Positions 17,611 to 26,540 of a stretch of 64,000 nt of DNA are shown piece by piece. Both the position numbers and the translations under genes were made by a program. The stretch is from Gordonia araii NBRC 100433 (GTDB lineage: Bacteria; Actinomycetota; Actinomycetes; Mycobacteriales; Mycobacteriaceae): contig NZ_BAEE01000056.1 in assembly GCF_000241265.1 (NCBI RefSeq), positions 1-64,000 of the forward strand, read 5' to 3'. Position 1 is the stretch's first letter. Each line of letters begins with the position of its first letter. Below the pieces are notes generated by a model, which saw only the letters and a program-made list of their open reading frames with translations, made no database searches and had not been told where the DNA came from.

Positions 17611-18771
17611 TCAGCGATCTCCTCGGGGCAGGCCGAGAAGTCGCTCGGCGATGACGTTGCGCTGGATCTCGTTGGTGCCGGCGTAGATCGGACCGGACAG
17701 CGAGAACAGGTAGCCGTCAGTCCAGGCGTCGACCAGCTCCGCGTCGGGTCCCTGCAATTCCAGTGCGGTCTCGTGCGCGGCGATATCCCACTGCGACCAG
17801 AAGACCTTGTTGATCGACGACTCCATGCCCAACTGGCCTCCGGCCGCCAGGCGGCTGACGGTCGCGTAGGTGGACAGTTCGTAGGCGCGCGAGCCGATCC
17901 ACGCGTCGACCACGCCCTTGTCGGTCGCCGCGGTGGCGGGGACGTCGGCCGTGCGCCACAGTTCGAGCAGCCGGTCGGTGGTGGCGAGGAACCGGCCGGG
18001 GGAGCGCAGCGAAAGCCCGCGCTCGTTGGCCGCGGTGCTCATCGCGACCTTCCACCCGTTGTTGACCTCGCCGATCACGCCCGAGTTGGCCGGGTCGGCC
18101 GGATCGTCGGGAACGAAGACATTCTCTAGGAACAGTTCGGCGAACCCGGGCTCGCCGTCGAGCTGGGCGATCGGCCGGACCGTGACGCCTTCGCCGCGCA
18201 GGTCGAACATGAAGTAGGTCAGGCCCTTGTGGCGCTGGGCGTCCTTGTCCGAGCGGAACAACCCGAAGCCCCAATCGGCGAAGCTGGACCGCGAACTCCA
18301 CGTCTTCTGCCCGTTGAGCAGCCAGCCGCCCTCCGTCCGGGTCGCGGTGGAACGCAGCGAGGCCAGGTCGCTGCCGGCCTCCGGCTCGCTCCACGCTTGG
18401 CCCCAGATGTCGTCGGCGCGGGCCATCCGGGGCATGATCCGGTCCAGTTGCTCTTTGCTCGCGTGCTCGAACAGCGTCGGCGCGAGCAGGAAGATCCCGT
18501 TCTGGCTGACGCGGCCCGGCGCGCCGGAACGGTAGTACTCCTCCTCGAAGATCACCCAGTGCAGCAGGGGGACGTCGCGGCCGCCGTATTCCTCCGGCCA
18601 GCTGACCACCGACATGCGGTCGGCCGCCATCTCCGCCTCCCAGGCGCGATGCGCCTCGAATCCCTCGGCGGTGTCCATGGACGGAAGGGGTTGGGCGGGA
18701 ACGTGTTCGGACAGCCAGGAGCGCACTTCGCCGCGAAACGCGATTGCCTCGTCGTCGAGGAGGAGATCCAC
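17611..18771 (-). CDS. fadE31: Acyl-CoA dehydrogenase, FadE31-like subunit
   Basis: This is a full-length acyl-CoA dehydrogenase of 386 residues with a GTG start at 18771. Family features are WSEPEAGSDLASL near residue 135, GQKTWSSRS near 170, and the C-terminal GPIYAGTNEIQRNVIAERLL. In single-subunit enzymes such as MCAD the catalytic Glu is in YEGT; here that position is Ala. This is common in actinobacterial steroid FadE heteromers, which use other residues. It is followed within one base by the fadE32-like gene and preceded by the crotonase gene by three bases, so it belongs to one operon behind the KstR2 site. Confidence 0.78.
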   Translation of the reverse strand: MDLLLDDEAIAFRGEVRSWLSEHVPAQPLPSMDTAEGFEAHRAWEAEMAADRMSVVSWPEEYGGRDVPLLHWVIFEEEYYRSGAPGRVSQNGIFLLAPTLFEHASKEQLDRIMPRMARADDIWGQAWSEPEAGSDLASLRSTATRTEGGWLLNGQKTWSSRSSFADWGFGLFRSDKDAQRHKGLTYFMFDLRGEGVTVRPIAQLDGEPGFAELFLENVFVPDDPADPANSGVIGEVNNGWKVAMSTAANERGLSLRSPGRFLATTDRLLELWRTADVPATAATDKGVVDAWIGSRAYELSTYATVSRLAAGGQLGMESSINKVFWSQWDIAAHETALELQGPDAELVDAWTDGYLFSLSGPIYAGTNEIQRNVIAERLLGLPRGDR

Positions 18772-18774
18772 CGG

Positions 18775-19677
18775 TCAGCCCTTCTTCTCGGCGGAGGACT
18801 TCATCGACTTCGCATCCATCCCGCCCAGCGAGTCCCCGCCACCCTCGGCGTTGGCGCTGTGGGCGAAGTGGTGCCAGCCGAAGACCGAGTCCATCGCCGT
18901 GCGCATGCCCATCTGGTCTTCGCAGATGTTGACGGCCTTCTTGGACAGGAACAGTCCCTGCATGGGCATGGCGACGATCTGCTCGGCGATCGAGGTCACC
19001 TTCGCTTCGAGGTCGTCGCGCGGCACCACGTGGTTGACCATTCCCCAGTCGAGGGCCTGCGCCGCGGTGAATCGTTCGCCGGTGAACAGGATCTCCTTGG
19101 CGCGACGCGGGCCGAGTACGTACGCGTGCGCGAAGTACTCGACGCCGGGGATGCCCATGCGGGCGACCGGGTCGGAGAAGAAGGCGTCGTCGGAGGCGAC
19201 GATGAAGTCGCAGATCCAGGCGAGCATCAGGCCGCCGGCGATGCAGGCGCCGTGCACCTGGGCGATGACCGGCTTGGGGATGTCGCGCCAGCGGCGGCAC
19301 ATCCCCAGGTAGACCTCGGTCTCGCGGGCGAGGCGCTGGTCGGCGCCGGTCTTGTCGGTGTGGTCCCAGTGCAGCGCTGCGACGTTGTCGTAGTAGGTGT
19401 CGAAGTCTCGCTCGGGGGTGCCGATGTCGTGGCCGGCCGAGAAGTGCTTGCCGTTCGCGCGCAGCACGATGGCCTTCACCGCGGGATCGTCGACGGCCTT
19501 GCGGAACGCCGCGTCCAGCGAGTACGTCATCACCGAGTTCTGCGCGTTGCGGTACTCGGGACGGTTGAGCGTGACGTACGCCAGCGCGCCGTCGAGTGCG
19601 GTCTCGTAGGCGACTGGCGACGTGTCCGGCCCGAGTTCGTCGGGGCTCAGCGGCGGTGGGATGACGGCATCAGTCAT
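18775..19677 (-). CDS. Enoyl-CoA hydratase/isomerase family protein, first gene of HIP-type operon
   Basis: The 300-residue crotonase has the two oxyanion-hole segments HFSAGHDIG (near 103) and GACIAGGLMLAW (near 160), and the GIPGVEYFAHA region that may carry the acid/base residue. The C-terminus has a charged tail (DAKSMKSSAEKKG). It should hydrate or isomerise a 2-enoyl-CoA. Its position as the promoter-proximal gene behind a KstR2-type operator, followed by three fadE genes, points to degradation of steroid rings C and D. I cannot tell which M. tuberculosis EchA it corresponds to; it is longer than EchA20. The start is ATG at 19677, almost at the expected transcription start. Confidence 0.8.
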   Translation of the reverse strand: MTDAVIPPPLSPDELGPDTSPVAYETALDGALAYVTLNRPEYRNAQNSVMTYSLDAAFRKAVDDPAVKAIVLRANGKHFSAGHDIGTPERDFDTYYDNVAALHWDHTDKTGADQRLARETEVYLGMCRRWRDIPKPVIAQVHGACIAGGLMLAWICDFIVASDDAFFSDPVARMGIPGVEYFAHAYVLGPRRAKEILFTGERFTAAQALDWGMVNHVVPRDDLEAKVTSIAEQIVAMPMQGLFLSKKAVNICEDQMGMRTAMDSVFGWHHFAHSANAEGGGDSLGGMDAKSMKSSAEKKG

Positions 19678-19689
19678 GCCGTCCAGGGT

Positions 19690-19708
19690 AACCTAGCAAG
19701 TGCTTGGT
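19690..19708 (-). promoter_or_regulatory. KstR2-type operator and -10 of the ech-fadE operon
   Basis: AGCAAGTGCTTGGT (19695-19708) fits the published KstR2 motif AnCAAGnnCTTGnT at every fixed position. On the operon strand it overlaps TAGGTT (19695-19690), a good -10 hexamer. That places transcription start near 19683, six bases before the ATG at 19677, so the mRNA is nearly leaderless. Confidence 0.85.
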
Positions 19709-19790
19709 TGGTAGCGCGGGAGCCGGGCATCAAATACCCCCGGTGGGCCGACCCCGTGAAAACGGGCAGCATTGCGGGCACAGTGGAGGT

Positions 19791-20003
19791 ATGAACTCCA
19801 CGACCCCGAACCCCTACAGCCCCAACACAGGTTCCGGCGGCGGTGGTGGCCTGTGGAAGGCCCTCGCCATCATCGTCATCGGGCTGCTCGCCCTGATGAT
19901 CCTGTACCCGCTGATCAAGAGCCTGATCTGGCTCGGAATCCTCGCCCTCGCGATTTACGGCGCCGTGATGCTGTTCGTCGACAAGGACAAGAAGTCCGGC
20001 TGA
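19791..20003 (+). CDS. Small membrane protein
   Basis: This is a 70-residue protein with a Pro/Asn/Gly-rich N-terminus (about 1-20), a long hydrophobic region (about 22-63) that likely forms two helices, and a short Asp/Lys-rich tail (DKDKKSG). The ATG at 19791 directly abuts a GGAGGT motif, which is too close for normal initiation, so a leaderless start or a different start codon is possible. No family is recognised. It lies between the divergent steroid operon and the convergent ferredoxin gene. Confidence 0.55.
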   Translation: MNSTTPNPYSPNTGSGGGGGLWKALAIIVIGLLALMILYPLIKSLIWLGILALAIYGAVMLFVDKDKKSG

Positions 20004-20007
20004 CCGG

Positions 20008-20355
20008 TCAGGCGTTCTCCTGCACCGGTAACGACGCGACCAACGGGGCGTCGGCCGGTACGACGCCGGTCTTGGCCGCACCGCCCGGCGAGCCGAGGGG
20101 TTCCGATCGTCCGGGGAGGACGTCTTCGAAGAAGTCGGCGTTGTCGGACTGGTAGTCGGCCCACTCGTCGGGCAGGTCGTCCTCGTAGAAGATCGCCTCG
20201 ACCGGGCACACCGGCTCGCACGCACCGCAGTCCACGCACTCATCGGGGTGGATGTACAGGCTGCGCGACCCTTCGTAGATGCAGTCGACTGGGCACTCTT
20301 CGACGCATGCGCGATCCTTCACGTCGACGCAGGGCTGGGCGATGACGTAGGTCAT
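20008..20355 (-). CDS. fdxA: 7Fe ferredoxin
   Basis: The 115-residue ferredoxin starts at ATG 20355 behind GGAGGTGAT. Cysteines C9, C17, C21 and C25, and C40, C43, C46 and C50, follow the [3Fe-4S][4Fe-4S] pattern of the FdxA group, where C9/C17/C50 would hold the 3Fe cluster and C21/C40/C43/C46 the 4Fe cluster. The acidic C-terminal extension is typical. It carries electrons for oxygenases such as P450s, but none is encoded beside it. Convergent with the small membrane gene; divergent from the membrane protein at 20417. Confidence 0.9.
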   Translation of the reverse strand: MTYVIAQPCVDVKDRACVEECPVDCIYEGSRSLYIHPDECVDCGACEPVCPVEAIFYEDDLPDEWADYQSDNADFFEDVLPGRSEPLGSPGGAAKTGVVPADAPLVASLPVQENA

Positions 20356-20416
20356 CCGATCACCTCCTCGTTCGATCGGCGGACGGTTGTGATGCTCGGG
20401 CGTAGCGTGGCGGGCC

Positions 20417-20767
20417 ATGTGGACGAAATCGGCTTCCGTCGTCGGCCTGCTCGCCGCGATCTTCGGCTTCCTGCTCTTCGCCGGCGGGACGATTTACGGG
20501 TATGTCGCGCTGACTCAGCTGTCCGAGCAGCGGTCGGTGACGACGACGTGCAAGGTCGACCCGACGTCGACCGGCGTGCAGATCTGCGAGACCGAGGCCG
20601 GCGGTCGTCCGGACCGCCTCGTCGAGGCCAAGCAGAGCAGGGTGATCCTCGCGACCGGGCTGATGGTCTCGGGCGCCGTGCTGCTGGGCGCCGGCTTGGT
20701 CAGCGGGCGTCAGCAGTACCGCTACGCACCGGTGCCCGGTGCGCCGCAGCCGGTCGGCGCCCGCTGA
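20417..20767 (+). CDS. Two-helix membrane protein of unknown function
   Basis: The 116-residue protein has a first helix at about 8-30 and a second at about 77-97, with an extracytoplasmic loop between them that contains two Cys (TTCKVD and QICETE). These may form a disulfide. The C-terminal tail is Pro/Gly/Arg rich and cytoplasmic. No family is recognised. It is divergent from fdxA with about 60 bases between starts and convergent with the cupin gene. Confidence 0.6.
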   Translation: MWTKSASVVGLLAAIFGFLLFAGGTIYGYVALTQLSEQRSVTTTCKVDPTSTGVQICETEAGGRPDRLVEAKQSRVILATGLMVSGAVLLGAGLVSGRQQYRYAPVPGAPQPVGAR

Positions 20768-20769
20768 CA

Positions 20770-21168
20770 TCAGCGCCCCCGGTCACCGTCGAACGGTTCG
20801 ATCGTGAGCGACGCTTCGCGGTGCGTGTGCACCGTGAGATAGCTCAACCCCTGCTCGCCCGCGGTGAACGACCGCTTCGAGAAACGCGGCAGCCACAGCA
20901 GATCGCCGGCGCCGACGGAGATGTCGCCGCTTTCGGCGCCGACGGTTCCAGAGCCGGCCAGGACGTGGACGAGGACATCGACCTCGCCACCGGTATGGGC
21001 GGCGATCGAACCGTGGGGCGCGAGCCGGATGAGGTTCGAGTCGAGGTGACGGTCACCGAGTTCCAGCTTCCAGGCGACGTCGGCGGTCTCGATCGGCGCC
21101 GCGGTCAGCTCCGCGGTGTTGCCGAGCTTGCGCGGCAGTGCGCCGTCGGCCTCCGAATCAGCAGTCAT
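20770..21168 (-). CDS. Small cupin-domain protein
   Basis: The 132-residue protein starts at ATG 21168, eight bases after a GGAGGG motif. A cupin core occupies about residues 45-110, with HTGGEVDVLVHVLAGSGTVG resembling cupin motif 1 and GDLLWLPRFSKRSF motif 2. The usual His/His/Glu metal set is only partly present, so metal binding is uncertain. Such stand-alone cupins may bind small effectors or have isomerase or dioxygenase activity. No pathway is indicated by its neighbours. Confidence 0.7.
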   Translation of the reverse strand: MTADSEADGALPRKLGNTAELTAAPIETADVAWKLELGDRHLDSNLIRLAPHGSIAAHTGGEVDVLVHVLAGSGTVGAESGDISVGAGDLLWLPRFSKRSFTAGEQGLSYLTVHTHREASLTIEPFDGDRGR

Positions 21169-21323
21169 CGCCTGGCCCTCCCACCTGTTCGCGCAGGTAG
21201 TCAATTTACTCAACTCTTGTAGTTAAAATGCTACCGACGACGGCCGAGTGCAGACAGGGGACCTTCGACCTGCCGGAGAATGTCCTCGTGATTGTGCGCC
21301 GACGGAAGGCCGGTCTCCGAGGG

Positions 21324-22223
21324 TCAGAAGGCCGTCGAGGTCAGCAACCCGGCGGCCTCGACCGCTGCGGAACCGATGTCGCGAAGGTCGTCGGCGGGCA
21401 TCGTGGCGTTGGGGCACGCGACCACGGCCGCGATCACCCGCCCGTCCTCGACCACCGGTGCGCCGACCGTGACGGCGCCGACCTCACCGGTCAGCTCGTC
21501 GGGGAGGTAGTCGACGGCCGACAGCTCCGAGACCAGCGCGCCGACCCGTTGGCGCAACGATTCCGGAACGCTCGACATCGTCGTCAGCGCGTCGATCACC
21601 GCCCGGTGCTCGTCGTTGATCCGCTCGATGGAGAATCCTCGTTCGGCCACCGCGGTCAGCGCCTGGCGCAGCCGGGCCCGTTCCCCCGCGGGCGCCCGCT
21701 CGACCCAGCGGACCTGCGTGTCGTCGGGCTCCCAGGCCAGGAACTCCCGGCAGATCGGCGGTCGCAGGCCGATGCGCCGTCCGACGGCGAAGGCCTGTGC
21801 CTGGTGGTCGCCGCGAGGCCGGGGGGCGGCGTACTCAACGACGGTGATCGTCGAGTCGTCGATCCGCCTCGCCAGGAACGCGGGTATCCCGAGGGAGGCG
21901 ACGAGGTCGGCGAGGACCGGGCGCGCGGCGGCGGCCAGGCGGTCGGATTCGAGTGCTCGCGACGCCGTCGCGAGCAGGCTGCCGCCCAGGGTGATTCCGC
22001 CGCGGTCGTTGCGGTGCAGCCAGCCCAGGTCGATGAGTTCGGAAACGATCGCGTGGGCTGTGGCCCGCGAGAGCCCCGTGTCGCGCACAATGTCAGCGAG
22101 GGTGTTTTGTCGATCCGAACGCCGGATCGACGCGTCGACCACCGCGTCGATCACCGCGACCGCCCTTCGTGTCGGCGGCGAGGGTTGACGTTCGGTAGAG
22201 CCGTCGCTTACGGTCACTGTCAT
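21324..22223 (-). CDS. IclR-family transcriptional regulator
   Basis: The 299-residue regulator has an N-terminal winged helix-turn-helix (about 18-80, with TLADIVRDTGLSRATAHAIV) and a C-terminal IclR effector-binding domain (about 100-290). It is divergent from cysD, and 51 bases separate the starts. That gap contains a 14-bp palindrome, so control of itself and of the sulfate-activation operon is the natural inference. Effectors of IclR proteins are small organic acids or aromatic compounds; nothing here identifies it. In mycobacteria cysDN is not usually paired with an IclR regulator. Confidence 0.85.
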   Translation of the reverse strand: MTVTVSDGSTERQPSPPTRRAVAVIDAVVDASIRRSDRQNTLADIVRDTGLSRATAHAIVSELIDLGWLHRNDRGGITLGGSLLATASRALESDRLAAAARPVLADLVASLGIPAFLARRIDDSTITVVEYAAPRPRGDHQAQAFAVGRRIGLRPPICREFLAWEPDDTQVRWVERAPAGERARLRQALTAVAERGFSIERINDEHRAVIDALTTMSSVPESLRQRVGALVSELSAVDYLPDELTGEVGAVTVGAPVVEDGRVIAAVVACPNATMPADDLRDIGSAAVEAAGLLTSTAF

Positions 22224-22239
22224 AATGTCAACACATAGC

Positions 22240-22253
22240 GTCGAATACTCGAC
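22240..22253. promoter_or_regulatory. Palindrome in the IclR-cysD divergent promoter
   Basis: GTCGA-ATAC-TCGAC is a perfect 5-bp inverted repeat with a 4-nt spacer, placed midway between the two divergent starts. It is a candidate operator for the adjacent IclR regulator. Such short palindromes can also occur by chance. Confidence 0.4.
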
Positions 22254-22274
22254 ACGTCAAGAGAAGGCGTCACA

Positions 22275-23189
22275 GTGAGCGAAACCCGCTACGAGCTGAC
22301 GCACCTGCAGGCCCTCGAAGCCGAATCGGTGCATATCCTCCGCGAAGTCGCGGCAACTTTCAGCAATCCAGGCCTGCTGTTCTCCGGCGGCAAGGACTCG
22401 GTCGTCATGTTCGCGCTGGCGCGCAAGGCCTTCTGGCCCGCGCCGCCGCCGTTCACATTGATGCACGTCGACACCGGCCACAACTTCGACGAGGTGATCG
22501 ACTTCCGCGACCGCCTCGTCGAGCAGACCGGCGCGCGGCTGGTGGTGAGCCACGTACAGGACGACATCGACGCCGGGCGAGTGGTCGAGCAGACCGGTCC
22601 CGGTACCAGCCGCAACCGCCTGCAGACCGCGGCCCTGCTTCGCGGCATCACCGAGAACCGGTTCGACGCCGTCTTCGGCGGTGCCCGCCGCGACGAGGAG
22701 AAGGCCCGCGCGAAGGAACGCGTCTTCAGCTTCCGCAACCGCGAGGGCGGCTGGGACCCGCGCGCCCAGCGGCCCGAACTGTGGCACCTCTACAACGGCC
22801 GCCACCACCCGGGCGAGCACATCCGGGTCTTCCCGCTCTCCAACTGGACCGAGCTGGACATCTGGCAGTACATCGCCGCCGAGGAGATCGAACTGCCGTC
22901 GATCTACTACGCGCACGAGCGCGAGGTCGTGCCCCGCGACGGGATGCTCCTCGCGCAGACCAGGTTCCTGGAGACCTACGACGGCGAGACCAGCCACGTC
23001 GAACGCGTCCGCTTCCGCACCGTCGGCGACGCGACGTGCACCGGGTGCGTGCAGTCGGACGCCGACACGGTGGAGAAGGTGATCGAGGAGATCTCCGCGA
23101 CGAGGCTCACCGAGCGAGGTGCGACCCGCGCCGACGATCGGATCTCCGAAGCCGGCATGGAGGATCGCAAGAAGGAAGGCTACTTCTGA
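22275..23189 (+). CDS. cysD: Sulfate adenylyltransferase subunit 2
   Basis: CysD makes adenosine 5'-phosphosulfate from ATP and sulfate together with the GTPase CysN. The 304-residue product has the PP-loop [10 protein letters not shown] near residue 35 and the family segments [13 protein letters not shown] and [16 protein letters not shown]. The start is GTG at 22275. Its TGA overlaps the cysNC start (TGATG), so the subunits are translationally coupled. It heads a cysD-cysNC-cysQ operon, divergent from an IclR regulator. Confidence 0.95.
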   Translation: MSETRYELTHLQALEAESVHILREVAATFSNPGLLFSGGKDSVVMFALARKAFWPAPPPFTLMHVDTGHNFDEVIDFRDRLVEQTGARLVVSHVQDDIDAGRVVEQTGPGTSRNRLQTAALLRGITENRFDAVFGGARRDEEKARAKERVFSFRNREGGWDPRAQRPELWHLYNGRHHPGEHIRVFPLSNWTELDIWQYIAAEEIELPSIYYAHEREVVPRDGMLLAQTRFLETYDGETSHVERVRFRTVGDATCTGCVQSDADTVEKVIEEISATRLTERGATRADDRISEAGMEDRKKEGYF

Positions 23190-25078
23190 TGGCGGCGAAG
23201 GGACATGACCCGCTCGCTCCCGCCCCCGCGTCGGGGCGCGACCGCAGCGAGCTGCTGCGACTGGCCACTGCGGGATCGGTCGACGACGGTAAGTCGACGC
23301 TGATCGGCCGTCTGCTCTTCGACTCGAAGAGCATCTTCACCGACCAGCTTGAGGCGATCGAGCGGACCAGCGTTCAGCGCGGCACCGAGTTCACCGATCT
23401 CGCGCTCCTCACCGACGGTCTCCGCGCCGAACGGGAGCAGGGCATCACGATCGACGTGGCGTACCGCTACTTTGCGACTCCGCGCCGGAAATTCATCATC
23501 GCCGACACCCCCGGCCACGTGCAGTACACGCGCAACATGGTGACCGGGGCGTCGACGGCCGACCTGGCGATCATTCTCATCGACGCACGCAAAGGCGTGC
23601 TGGAGCAGACCCGTCGTCACGCGTTCCTCTCCTCGCTCCTGGGCATCCCGCACTTGACGGTCTGCGTCAACAAGATGGACCTGGTCGACTGGTCGGAGGA
23701 GCGGTTCGAGGAGATCCGCGACGATTTCGTCGAGTTCGCCACCAAGCTCAACGTCACGGACCTGACGTTCATCCCGATCTCGGCGCTCGCCGGCGACAAT
23801 GTCGTCACCAAGTCCGAGAACATGGACTGGTACACCGGTCGCGCGCTGCTGAGCCACCTCGAAGAGGTGTACATCGCCAGCGACCGCAACTTGATCGACG
23901 CGCGCCTGCCCGTGCAGTACGTCGTGCGGCCGCAGGATCTGGAAGGCTCCGATCACCGCGCCTACGCGGGAACCGTCGCCGGCGGGCGCTTCGCGATCGG
24001 AGACGAGGTCGTGGTGCTGCCCAGCGGGTTCACCTCGACCGTCACCAACCTATGGGCGCCGGGCGGCCGCAAGGTCGACGAGGCGTTCGCGGGGATGGCG
24101 GTGACCGCCGAACTCGCCGACGAGATCGACATCGTGCGCGGCGACATGCTGGCCCGGCCCAACAACCGGCCGCACGTCGGGCGCGACCTCGACGCCCTGG
24201 TGTGCTGGTTCGCCGAGGACATCGACCTCGGACCGGGTAAGCGCTACGTGCTGCAGGCGGCGACGTCGTCGACCCGCGCGGAGATCTCCGAACTCACCTA
24301 CCGTCTCGACGTCAACACGCTGCACCGCGACGAGTCGGCGGACCGGCTGTCGCTCAACGAGATCGGACGCGTGTGGCTGCACCTGCGCGAACCGATGATG
24401 TTCGACGCGTATCAGCGCAACCGGGAGACGGGCAGCTTCATCCTCGTCGACGAGGCGTCCAACCGGACGGTCGCGGCGGGCATGATCAACGGCCCGCACA
24501 CCCACAACGCCAACATCGTCTGGCAGACCACCAAGGTCAGCCGCGACCAGCGCACCCATCTCGGCGCGACGCTGTGGATGACCGGTCTGTCCGGTTCGGG
24601 CAAGTCGACGCTGGCCATCGAGCTGGAGCGCAGGCTCGTCGCGCAGGGCCGACCGGCGTACATCCTCGACGGCGACAACCTGCGCCACGGGCTCAACGCG
24701 GATCTCGGCTTCTCCGACGAGGACCGGCAGGAGAACATGCGGCGCACCGCGCAGGTCGCGGCGCTGTTCGCCGACGCCGGCACGGTGGTGATCGTGTCGA
24801 TGATCAGTCCGTTCGCCGCCGATCGCGTTGCCGCCCGCGAGATCCATCTGGAGCAGGCACTGGAGTTCCACGAGATCTTCGTCGATACGCCGCTGCCCGA
24901 TTGCGAGCAGCGTGATCCGAAGGGGCTCTACGCCAAGGCTCGGGCCGGGGAGATCGCCGACTTCACCGGGATCAGCTCGCCGTACGAGCGTCCCGTCGAC
25001 CCGGAGATCGTCGTCACGCCCGCGGACGGTCCGGCCGGCGACGTCGCCGAGGCGATCCTGCGCGACCTAGGGTTGTGA
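23189..25078 (+). CDS. cysNC: Bifunctional sulfate adenylyltransferase GTPase / APS kinase
   Basis: The 629-residue fusion contains the CysN GTPase (about 1-430: [18 protein letters not shown]) and a C-terminal APS kinase (about 445-629: [20 protein letters not shown]). Together with CysD it turns sulfate into APS and then PAPS. The ATG at 23189 overlaps the cysD stop by one base. The fused form is standard for actinobacteria. No APS/PAPS reductase gene is nearby, so the PAPS could supply sulfotransferases as well as assimilation. Confidence 0.95.
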   Translation: MAAKGHDPLAPAPASGRDRSELLRLATAGSVDDGKSTLIGRLLFDSKSIFTDQLEAIERTSVQRGTEFTDLALLTDGLRAEREQGITIDVAYRYFATPRRKFIIADTPGHVQYTRNMVTGASTADLAIILIDARKGVLEQTRRHAFLSSLLGIPHLTVCVNKMDLVDWSEERFEEIRDDFVEFATKLNVTDLTFIPISALAGDNVVTKSENMDWYTGRALLSHLEEVYIASDRNLIDARLPVQYVVRPQDLEGSDHRAYAGTVAGGRFAIGDEVVVLPSGFTSTVTNLWAPGGRKVDEAFAGMAVTAELADEIDIVRGDMLARPNNRPHVGRDLDALVCWFAEDIDLGPGKRYVLQAATSSTRAEISELTYRLDVNTLHRDESADRLSLNEIGRVWLHLREPMMFDAYQRNRETGSFILVDEASNRTVAAGMINGPHTHNANIVWQTTKVSRDQRTHLGATLWMTGLSGSGKSTLAIELERRLVAQGRPAYILDGDNLRHGLNADLGFSDEDRQENMRRTAQVAALFADAGTVVIVSMISPFAADRVAAREIHLEQALEFHEIFVDTPLPDCEQRDPKGLYAKARAGEIADFTGISSPYERPVDPEIVVTPADGPAGDVAEAILRDLGL

Positions 25079-25079
25079 C

Positions 25080-25871
25080 ATGGCCGCACCGGTGGAATTG
25101 AGCGCTGACGTCTCCGACGTGGAACTGGCCGGCGCGCTGGCGACCGCGGCCGGTGAGCTGCTGTTGTCGGTGCGAGCCGACTCGGGGTTGTCCGGCCGTG
25201 AGCTGGGCGACGCCGGCGACCGTCGATCCGACGACTTCTTGCAGGACCAGCTCGCCAAACTACGGCCCGACGACGCGGTGCTGTCCGAGGAATCGGCCGA
25301 CGACCTGGCTCGTCTGAACGCGGCGCGGGTCTGGATCGTCGATCCGGTCGACGGGACCCGTGAGTACGGGACGCTCGATACCCCCGCGGGGGGCCGGTCC
25401 GATTGGGCTGTGCACGTCGCGCTGTGGGAGGCCGGGAGTCTCGTCGCCGGAGCCGTCGCGCTGCCGGCGCTGGGGGTGACCTACTCGTCGGATTCGACGC
25501 CGGTCGCCCCGGAGACCGGCTTGGCCCCGCCGCGCACGGGACGGCCCCGGGTCGTCGTGAGCGGCTCGCGGCCACCGGAGTTCGCCGATGCCGTGGCCGC
25601 CGCGCTCGACGCCGAGTTGGTCCCCGTCGGCTCGGCGGGCGCCAAAGCGATGGCCGTGGTCCGCGGCGAGGCCGACGCCTACGTGCACGGCGGCGGCCAG
25701 TTCGAGTGGGACTCGGCCGCGCCGGTGGTCGTCGCCGAGGCGAAGGGCCTGTGGTGCAGCCGGATCGACGGCACGCCGCTGGAGTACAACCAGCGCGACA
25801 CCTATCTCCCGGATCTGATCGTGTGCCGCCCGGAGCTGGCGGAGACGATCATCGGGGCGATTCAGGCCTGA
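25080..25871 (+). CDS. cysQ: PAP/PAPS phosphatase, CysQ-like
   Basis: The 263-residue inositol-monophosphatase-family protein has the metal-binding sites EES (SEESADD near 72) and DPVDGTREY (near 91-99), and the late WDSAAP segment (near 217). CysQ removes the 3'-phosphate from PAP or PAPS and so controls the PAPS pool and clears the by-product of sulfotransferases. It starts one base after the cysNC stop. A 14-bp hairpin follows the stop and is a likely end of the operon. Confidence 0.9.
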   Translation: MAAPVELSADVSDVELAGALATAAGELLLSVRADSGLSGRELGDAGDRRSDDFLQDQLAKLRPDDAVLSEESADDLARLNAARVWIVDPVDGTREYGTLDTPAGGRSDWAVHVALWEAGSLVAGAVALPALGVTYSSDSTPVAPETGLAPPRTGRPRVVVSGSRPPEFADAVAAALDAELVPVGSAGAKAMAVVRGEADAYVHGGGQFEWDSAAPVVVAEAKGLWCSRIDGTPLEYNQRDTYLPDLIVCRPELAETIIGAIQA

Positions 25872-25872
25872 T

Positions 25873-25930
25873 CCCGCATGGCTTCGTCGATCCCGCATCG
25901 ATCGAAGCGGGATCGACGAAATTGTGCGGG
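25873..25930. terminator. Nested hairpin after cysQ (palindromic repeat family)
   Basis: A perfect 14-bp stem, TTCGTCGATCCCGC (25883-25896) with GCGGGATCGACGAA (25907-25920), is nested inside a second pair, CCCGCA and TGCGGG. The core TCCCGCATCGATCGA also appears, nearly unchanged, in the hairpin at 26541-26584. It lies two bases after cysQ and can act as a terminator. Confidence 0.75.
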
Positions 25931-26062
25931 CTAGAGGCGGGCAGCGGCTCGGACGTCCGCGTCCTCGTCTGCCCCGGCCGCGATCATCAGCTCGGCGACA
26001 TCTGGACGATCGGCGTACGGACGCAGCGTCTGGACCGCCTCCTCGGGCTTCCGCGGATTCAG
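25931..26062 (-). pseudogene. 3' remnant of a minus-strand gene
   Basis: Read on the minus strand, about 43 codons ending at a TAG (25931-25933) look coding: a segment RPYADRPDVAELMIAAGADE followed by DADVRAAARL. The frame has no start codon or ribosome site and closes upstream near 26080. It appears to be the tail of a gene whose 5' part has been lost at a junction around 26040-26060. The family is not recognised. Confidence 0.5.
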
Positions 26063-26525
26063 CGTGTCGCTGGTCTGTGATCAGCCTGCAGACGTGGATG
26101 CGCTGGCCGCGGCCGCCCAGCGCGCCGGCGCGACGACGATTAAACCGGTGTCGAAGAGCTTCTGGGGCTACGGCGGCTCGCTGCGCTCACCCGACGGAAC
26201 GGTGTGGACGCTCGCCTCGTCGTCGAAGAAGAACACCGCGCCCCCGACGGGGCGGGCCGACCAGCTCGTCCTGCTGATCGGGGTCGACGATGTCGCCGCG
26301 ACCAAGGCCTTCTACAGCGAGCGCGGCCTGGCCGTCGGCAAGAGCTTCGGCCGCAAGTACGTCGAATTCGATACGCCGGGAGCCGCGGTGACACTGGCCG
26401 TGCAGGGCCGCAAAGCCGTGGCGAAGAACGCCGGCGTCGACCCGGCCGGGTCGGGATCGCGCCGCCTGACGGTCGTCGGCGGCCTCGGTGCGCTCACCGA
26501 TCCCGACGGGTACCGCTGGGAGTGA
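26043..26525 (+). pseudogene. 5'-truncated glyoxalase/VOC-family gene
   Basis: The readable protein starts abruptly inside a VOC module. The first recognisable segment is SGFRGFSVSLVCDQPADVDA, normally about 60 residues into such proteins, followed by the module end (FWGYGGSLRSPDGTVWTLAS). A second, complete-looking VOC module follows, from GVDDVAATKAFYSERGLAVG to the stop at 26525. A GTG at 26064 could start a 153-residue product, but the first module would lack its first strands and a metal ligand, so function is doubtful. It meets the minus-strand remnant at its truncated end. Confidence 0.65.
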
Positions 26526-26540
26526 GCACCCAGCCAGCGT

